Shown: positions 61,217-64,000 of the stretch, piece after piece
Position numbering within the stretch: position 1 is the first letter of the stretch
Layout of the letters: every line of letters begins with the position of its first letter
Assembly: GCF_006459125.1 (NCBI RefSeq)
Contig: NZ_CP041070.1
Coordinates: 558,001-622,000 of the forward strand
Origin: Halarcobacter anaerophilus
GTDB taxonomy: Bacteria > Campylobacterota > Campylobacteria > Campylobacterales > Arcobacteraceae
Direction: 5' to 3'
Length of the DNA: 64,000 nucleotides
Position numbers and translations under genes: made by a program
Notes under the pieces: generated by a model
Seen by the model: only the letters and a program-made list of their open reading frames with translations
What the model was told of the DNA's origin: nothing
Database searches by the model: none

Positions 61217-61714
61217 ATGGAAGCAAATATAAGCAATATTAACAACAACGAAGAAGTAATCGATTACGCTAATACAAGCGAATTTATGACCTTCGAACTA
61301 GGTAAAATGAAATATGCTATAGAATTACCTAAAATTAGAGAAATTTTGACATATCCGGACAATATAACAATCTTGCCAAATACCAAAGAGTGGGTAAAAG
61401 GTTTGATAAATCTAAGAGGAGAAGTTGTTCCTATTTTAGATATAAGACTAAAATTTAAAACAGGCGAAGTTGTATACAATGACAGCACGGCGGTTATTGC
61501 AGTAATTACTGAAGATAAAAGAATGATCGGTATTGTTGTGGATAAAGTTGATGATGTTCAAAGAATAGATATTTCTACTTTAGCACCTGTTTCAGATATG
61601 GGATCGGCAATTCCGTCAAAATACTTAAAAGGGTTTGTAAGATTGGATAATAATCAAATGCTAGTTATCATGGACATCGAAGCTGTGGTAAGTAAAGATG
61701 AATTAAAGGACTAA
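61217..61714 (+). CDS. cheW: CheW chemotaxis coupling protein
   Basis: Links chemoreceptors to the CheA kinase in the cytosolic array. The 165-residue protein is a single CheW/SH3 fold with FMTFELGKMKYAIELPKIRE, WVKGLINLRGEVVPILDIRLKF and GIVVDKVDDV, in the family order. It has a short acidic N-terminal extension. The ATG immediately follows the stop of the PAS gene. No cheA, cheR or cheB lies in the window, so the main chemotaxis operon is elsewhere and this may be a second CheW. Confidence 0.93.
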   Translation: MEANISNINNNEEVIDYANTSEFMTFELGKMKYAIELPKIREILTYPDNITILPNTKEWVKGLINLRGEVVPILDIRLKFKTGEVVYNDSTAVIAVITEDKRMIGIVVDKVDDVQRIDISTLAPVSDMGSAIPSKYLKGFVRLDNNQMLVIMDIEAVVSKDELKD

Positions 61715-61732
61715 AAGTATAGAATTATCTCC

Positions 61733-62122
61733 ATGCAAGAAAAGATAGAAAAATTAAAAAAATTAAAACTACTGTTTGTAGAAGATGAAGCAGATCTTGT
61801 AGAAATTATAACTGATACTCTAAAAAAATTGGATGCAAATTTTTTATCGGCAAAAAACGGTCAAGAAGCTCTTGAATTAGTTGAACAAAACAGGGATATC
61901 GATATTATAGTTACTGATATAAATATGCCTGTAATGAATGGTTTAAAAATGATTGAAGAGTTGAAAAAACGTGGATTTAATATCCCCGTAATTATAATGT
62001 CTGCACATACGGAAACAGATTTTATTAATAAAGCAAAAGAGTTGGGAGTAGATAACTATTTGCTTAAACCTTTTGATTTTATTAAATTTATTGATTTAAT
62101 AACTGAGATGGAAATCAAATAA
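61733..62122 (+). CDS. Single-domain response regulator
   Basis: Receiver-only protein of 129 residues with acidic residues E17, D18, the phospho-acceptor D62 in IIVTDINMPVMNG, a MSAHTE switch region and K111-type lysine in LLKPFDF. No output domain. It is 18 bases after cheW and five before the next receiver gene. Although placed in a chemotaxis cluster, it resembles general receivers at least as much as CheY, so I leave the symbol blank. Confidence 0.85.
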   Translation: MQEKIEKLKKLKLLFVEDEADLVEIITDTLKKLDANFLSAKNGQEALELVEQNRDIDIIVTDINMPVMNGLKMIEELKKRGFNIPVIIMSAHTETDFINKAKELGVDNYLLKPFDFIKFIDLITEMEIK

Positions 62123-62127
62123 ATAAA

Positions 62128-63510
62128 ATGTCTACAGCAACTATAGATAAAAAACTTCTAAAAAATTTAAACTTGCTTTATGTAGAAGATGATGAAACGG
62201 TACGAGCCGATCTAACTTCTTTGTTATCAAAATTTTTCGGTACTGTTTACAGTGCAAAAAACGGTGAAGAGGGTCTACTTTTATATAAAAAAAATCAAAA
62301 AAATATAGATGTAATTATAGCTGATATAAATATGCCTGTTATGACAGGTATAGACATGCTGAAAAAAGTGCGGGAATTTGATAAAGAGGTACCGGCAATT
62401 TTTGCTACGGCGTATTCAGATAAAGAGTTTTTAGTTGATGCAATAAAATTAAAAGTATTTGAATATATGATAAAACCTTTGGATATAAGAAATCTTATGG
62501 TTTGCCTAAATGAAATTGCAAAAAACAGATACAATGATTTTCTTATCAAACAACAAAATAAAGAGCTGAAAAAATATAAAGATATTATATATAACAATGA
62601 TATTGTTATAAAAACAGATAAACAGATGAACATAACTTTCGTAAATGAACTTTTTTGCAAAATAACCGGATTTGACGAAAAAGAACTTTTAGGTCAAGAG
62701 TTAAGTTCTTTAAAACACAAAGATACGGACAAAACTTTATATAAAAAAATCTATAGTAGTGTTTTAGCAAACAAAGCTTGGAATGGAGAGCTAAAAAGTA
62801 TAACAAAAGACGGAAGTTTTTATTATGCCTTAACGACTGTCGTTTCAACATTAGACGATTCAGGAGAAATAACAGGCTCTTTGGTAATCCAAAAAGATGA
62901 GACTCAAAAAGAGTTAAGAAGAAAAGAGATTCAAAGCTCTTTAATAAAAGATAAAAGTGAAATTTTTAAAAAGAGTAAAGAAAGTACTTCCGAATTATCT
63001 CAGATGATTAATACTTTAAATCAAGAAATAGAAGATCTTACAAATAAACTCACTTCTGAAAAACAAGAAAAAAACAGTTATATTTATACTCTTGAAAGAT
63101 ACAGTACGGAGAATAAAAGACTTTCAAGCGAGTTATCTTCTTTTAGAAAAGTAGAAGGAAACTCTCATAACGTAAGTAAAAAACTGATTAAACTTACTAA
63201 AGAAAATGCTGATTTAAAAGTTGAAGTAAATAGATTAAACGGAAAAATTGAGCTGTTAAACGATGAACATAAAAAAGAGTTAAAACAACAAAAAGTTAAT
63301 TTTGAAGTGGAAATTGATGATTTGGAAAAAGTATTAAACCAAACAAAAGAGAAACTTGAAAACGTAGGAGATGTTGAAGCAATATCTCAAAAACTTGCTT
63401 ATTGGAAAGAAAAAGCAAAAAATGAAGCAAAAAGAAGTGAAAAAATGGAACACGAAATTATTGCTTTTGGAAATGAAAACCTGATGTCAAAAGCTTTCGG
63501 AGGAAGATAA
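62128..63510 (+). CDS. Receiver-PAS-coiled-coil signalling protein without an output domain
   Basis: Cytosolic protein of 460 residues. The receiver (about 14-125) has D21/D22, phospho-acceptor D66 in VIIADINMPVMTG, and a KPLD lysine block. A PAS fold follows (about 155-265; FCKITGFDEKELLGQ, ELKSITKDGSFYYA). The final 190 residues are a long coiled coil rich in Lys, Glu and Leu. No kinase, cyclase, DNA-binding or chemotaxis output domain is visible, so it is likely to act as a scaffold. The receiver at 61733 ends five bases earlier. It is the last gene of the chemotaxis cluster. Confidence 0.82.
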   Translation: MSTATIDKKLLKNLNLLYVEDDETVRADLTSLLSKFFGTVYSAKNGEEGLLLYKKNQKNIDVIIADINMPVMTGIDMLKKVREFDKEVPAIFATAYSDKEFLVDAIKLKVFEYMIKPLDIRNLMVCLNEIAKNRYNDFLIKQQNKELKKYKDIIYNNDIVIKTDKQMNITFVNELFCKITGFDEKELLGQELSSLKHKDTDKTLYKKIYSSVLANKAWNGELKSITKDGSFYYALTTVVSTLDDSGEITGSLVIQKDETQKELRRKEIQSSLIKDKSEIFKKSKESTSELSQMINTLNQEIEDLTNKLTSEKQEKNSYIYTLERYSTENKRLSSELSSFRKVEGNSHNVSKKLIKLTKENADLKVEVNRLNGKIELLNDEHKKELKQQKVNFEVEIDDLEKVLNQTKEKLENVGDVEAISQKLAYWKEKAKNEAKRSEKMEHEIIAFGNENLMSKAFGGR

Positions 63511-63518
63511 ACTTCCTC
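63500..63518. terminator. Convergent hairpin between the signalling gene and the cyclophilin gene
   Basis: GAGGAAG (63500-63506) pairs with CTTCCTC (63512-63518) across ATAAA, followed by TT and an A/T-rich run. It overlaps the stop codon of the plus-strand gene. Confidence 0.5.
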
Positions 63519-63519
63519 T

Positions 63520-64000
63520 TTATTTAATAGTTATTGATATTATTTTTTGTTCTATTATAGGTCTATCTCCACCTGAACGCCCCGTAGTAGGAACACTTTC
63601 TATTTTCTTTAATGTTTGCATACCGTTTTTTAAAAACCCAAAAATAGTATGTCTTCCGTTTAACCAATAAGTTGCTGCTGTAGTGATAAAAAACTGACTT
63701 CCGTTTGTATTAGGACCTGCATTAGCCATAGCTAAAACTCCTGGTTTATCGAAAGTTACATTTGGTGCAAATTCATCTTTAAAAGGTTTACCCCAAATTG
63801 ATTCGCCGCCTCTTCCCGTACCTGTAGGATCTCCACCTTGAATCATAAAATTTTTTATAACTCTATGGAAAATAAGTCCGTCATAATACCCATTTTTTGC
63901 ATGGGTAACAAAATTTTCAACTGCTTTTGGCGCAATATCAGGTTTTAACTCAAACTCCATTTCTCCTTGTGTTGTTTTTATTACTGCAGTCGGATTTGCT
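63520..64000 (-). CDS. Cyclophilin-type peptidyl-prolyl isomerase, 5' end beyond the window
   Basis: Catalyses proline cis-trans isomerisation. The visible C-terminal 160 residues have APKAVENF, FHRVIKNFMIQGGDPTGTG, FKDEFAPN, AMANAGPNTNGSQFFITT and HTIFGFL, the active-site order of cyclophilins. An ATG at 63958-63960 would start the frame at EFELKP, but the frame stays open to the window edge and encodes TAVIKTTQGEMEFELKP, the usual first strand. I therefore treat the gene as partial. Whether a signal peptide exists cannot be seen. It is convergent with the signalling gene. Confidence 0.9.
   Translation of the reverse strand, partial: ANPTAVIKTTQGEMEFELKPDIAPKAVENFVTHAKNGYYDGLIFHRVIKNFMIQGGDPTGTGRGGESIWGKPFKDEFAPNVTFDKPGVLAMANAGPNTNGSQFFITTAATYWLNGRHTIFGFLKNGMQTLKKIESVPTTGRSGGDRPIIEQKIISITIK

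Noticed and set aside
1-64000. CRISPR arrays, tRNA or rRNA genes, insertion sequences with transposase, prophage genes, replication origin
   Set aside because: I looked for regularly spaced repeats, cloverleaf-like stretches, transposase or integrase motifs and DnaA-box clusters in all gaps and found none I could support. No computed scan was possible.

Overview
This window looks like chromosomal DNA of an Arcobacter-group member of the Campylobacterota. The DNA is AT-rich and densely coded, with many 1-20 base overlaps between genes and frequent TTG/GTG starts. Extended -10 (TGnTATAAT-like) promoters occur without clear -35 boxes. Gene order follows Campylobacterota: the hemA-proS block matches H. 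pylori HP0238-HP0242, and the yajC-secD-secF-leuS-lptE-folC-M23 peptidase-bactofilin block matches HP1541-HP1551 (synteny from memory, no search run). I see no rRNA, tRNA, CRISPR array, intact insertion sequence or prophage.

Layout. 1-6.2 kb is an operon-like run: aroK, hisD, DUF2018, a polyprenyl diphosphate synthase, hemA and proS. 6.2-9.2 kb holds two MscS-type channels flanking cca. 9.3-23.8 kb is the conserved envelope block: lnt (divergent), yajC-secD-secF, then an insertion-like interval (13.4-15.9 kb), then a small membrane protein, leuS, lptE, folC, a Csd1-like M23 peptidase, the bactofilin ccmA, and a primase-helicase fusion whose primase active site is degenerate. 23.8-30 kb carries a Kef-type antiporter and a TolC-MacA-MacB tripartite efflux operon.

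30-38 kb is an iron-uptake locus. On the minus strand it has DUF3649, a PepSY membrane protein, DUF3325, a TonB-dependent receptor and a DUF4198 protein. Divergent from these is a two-component pair, and Fur-box-like sites lie at both promoter regions. 38-44 kb holds an OlsF-type ornithine lipid synthase, a DUF445 protein, a small conserved protein and mfd. 44-46.4 kb is a CpxP/Spy-like protein with a two-component system, followed by a BaiN-type flavoprotein that lacks a canonical start codon.

47.6-54 kb is a signalling cluster: a soluble CZB chemoreceptor, a lone receiver, a histidine-kinase homologue with Asn in place of the phospho-accepting His, and an intact kinase. 54-58.6 kb is housekeeping (YmdB-type phosphoesterase, MagIII glycosylase, a ParA-like ATPase with a small membrane protein, ubiE, xseA). 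58.6-63.5 kb is a chemotaxis cluster: a dCache receptor, an Aer/CetB-like PAS protein, CheW, a receiver and a receiver-PAS-coiled-coil protein. The window ends inside a cyclophilin gene.

The least explained parts are the 13.4-15.9 kb insertion-like interval (a near-palindromic element of about 159 bp, then a zinc-finger/pentapeptide/membrane protein followed by a free-standing copy of its membrane domain), the degenerate primase-helicase, and the pseudokinase cluster.
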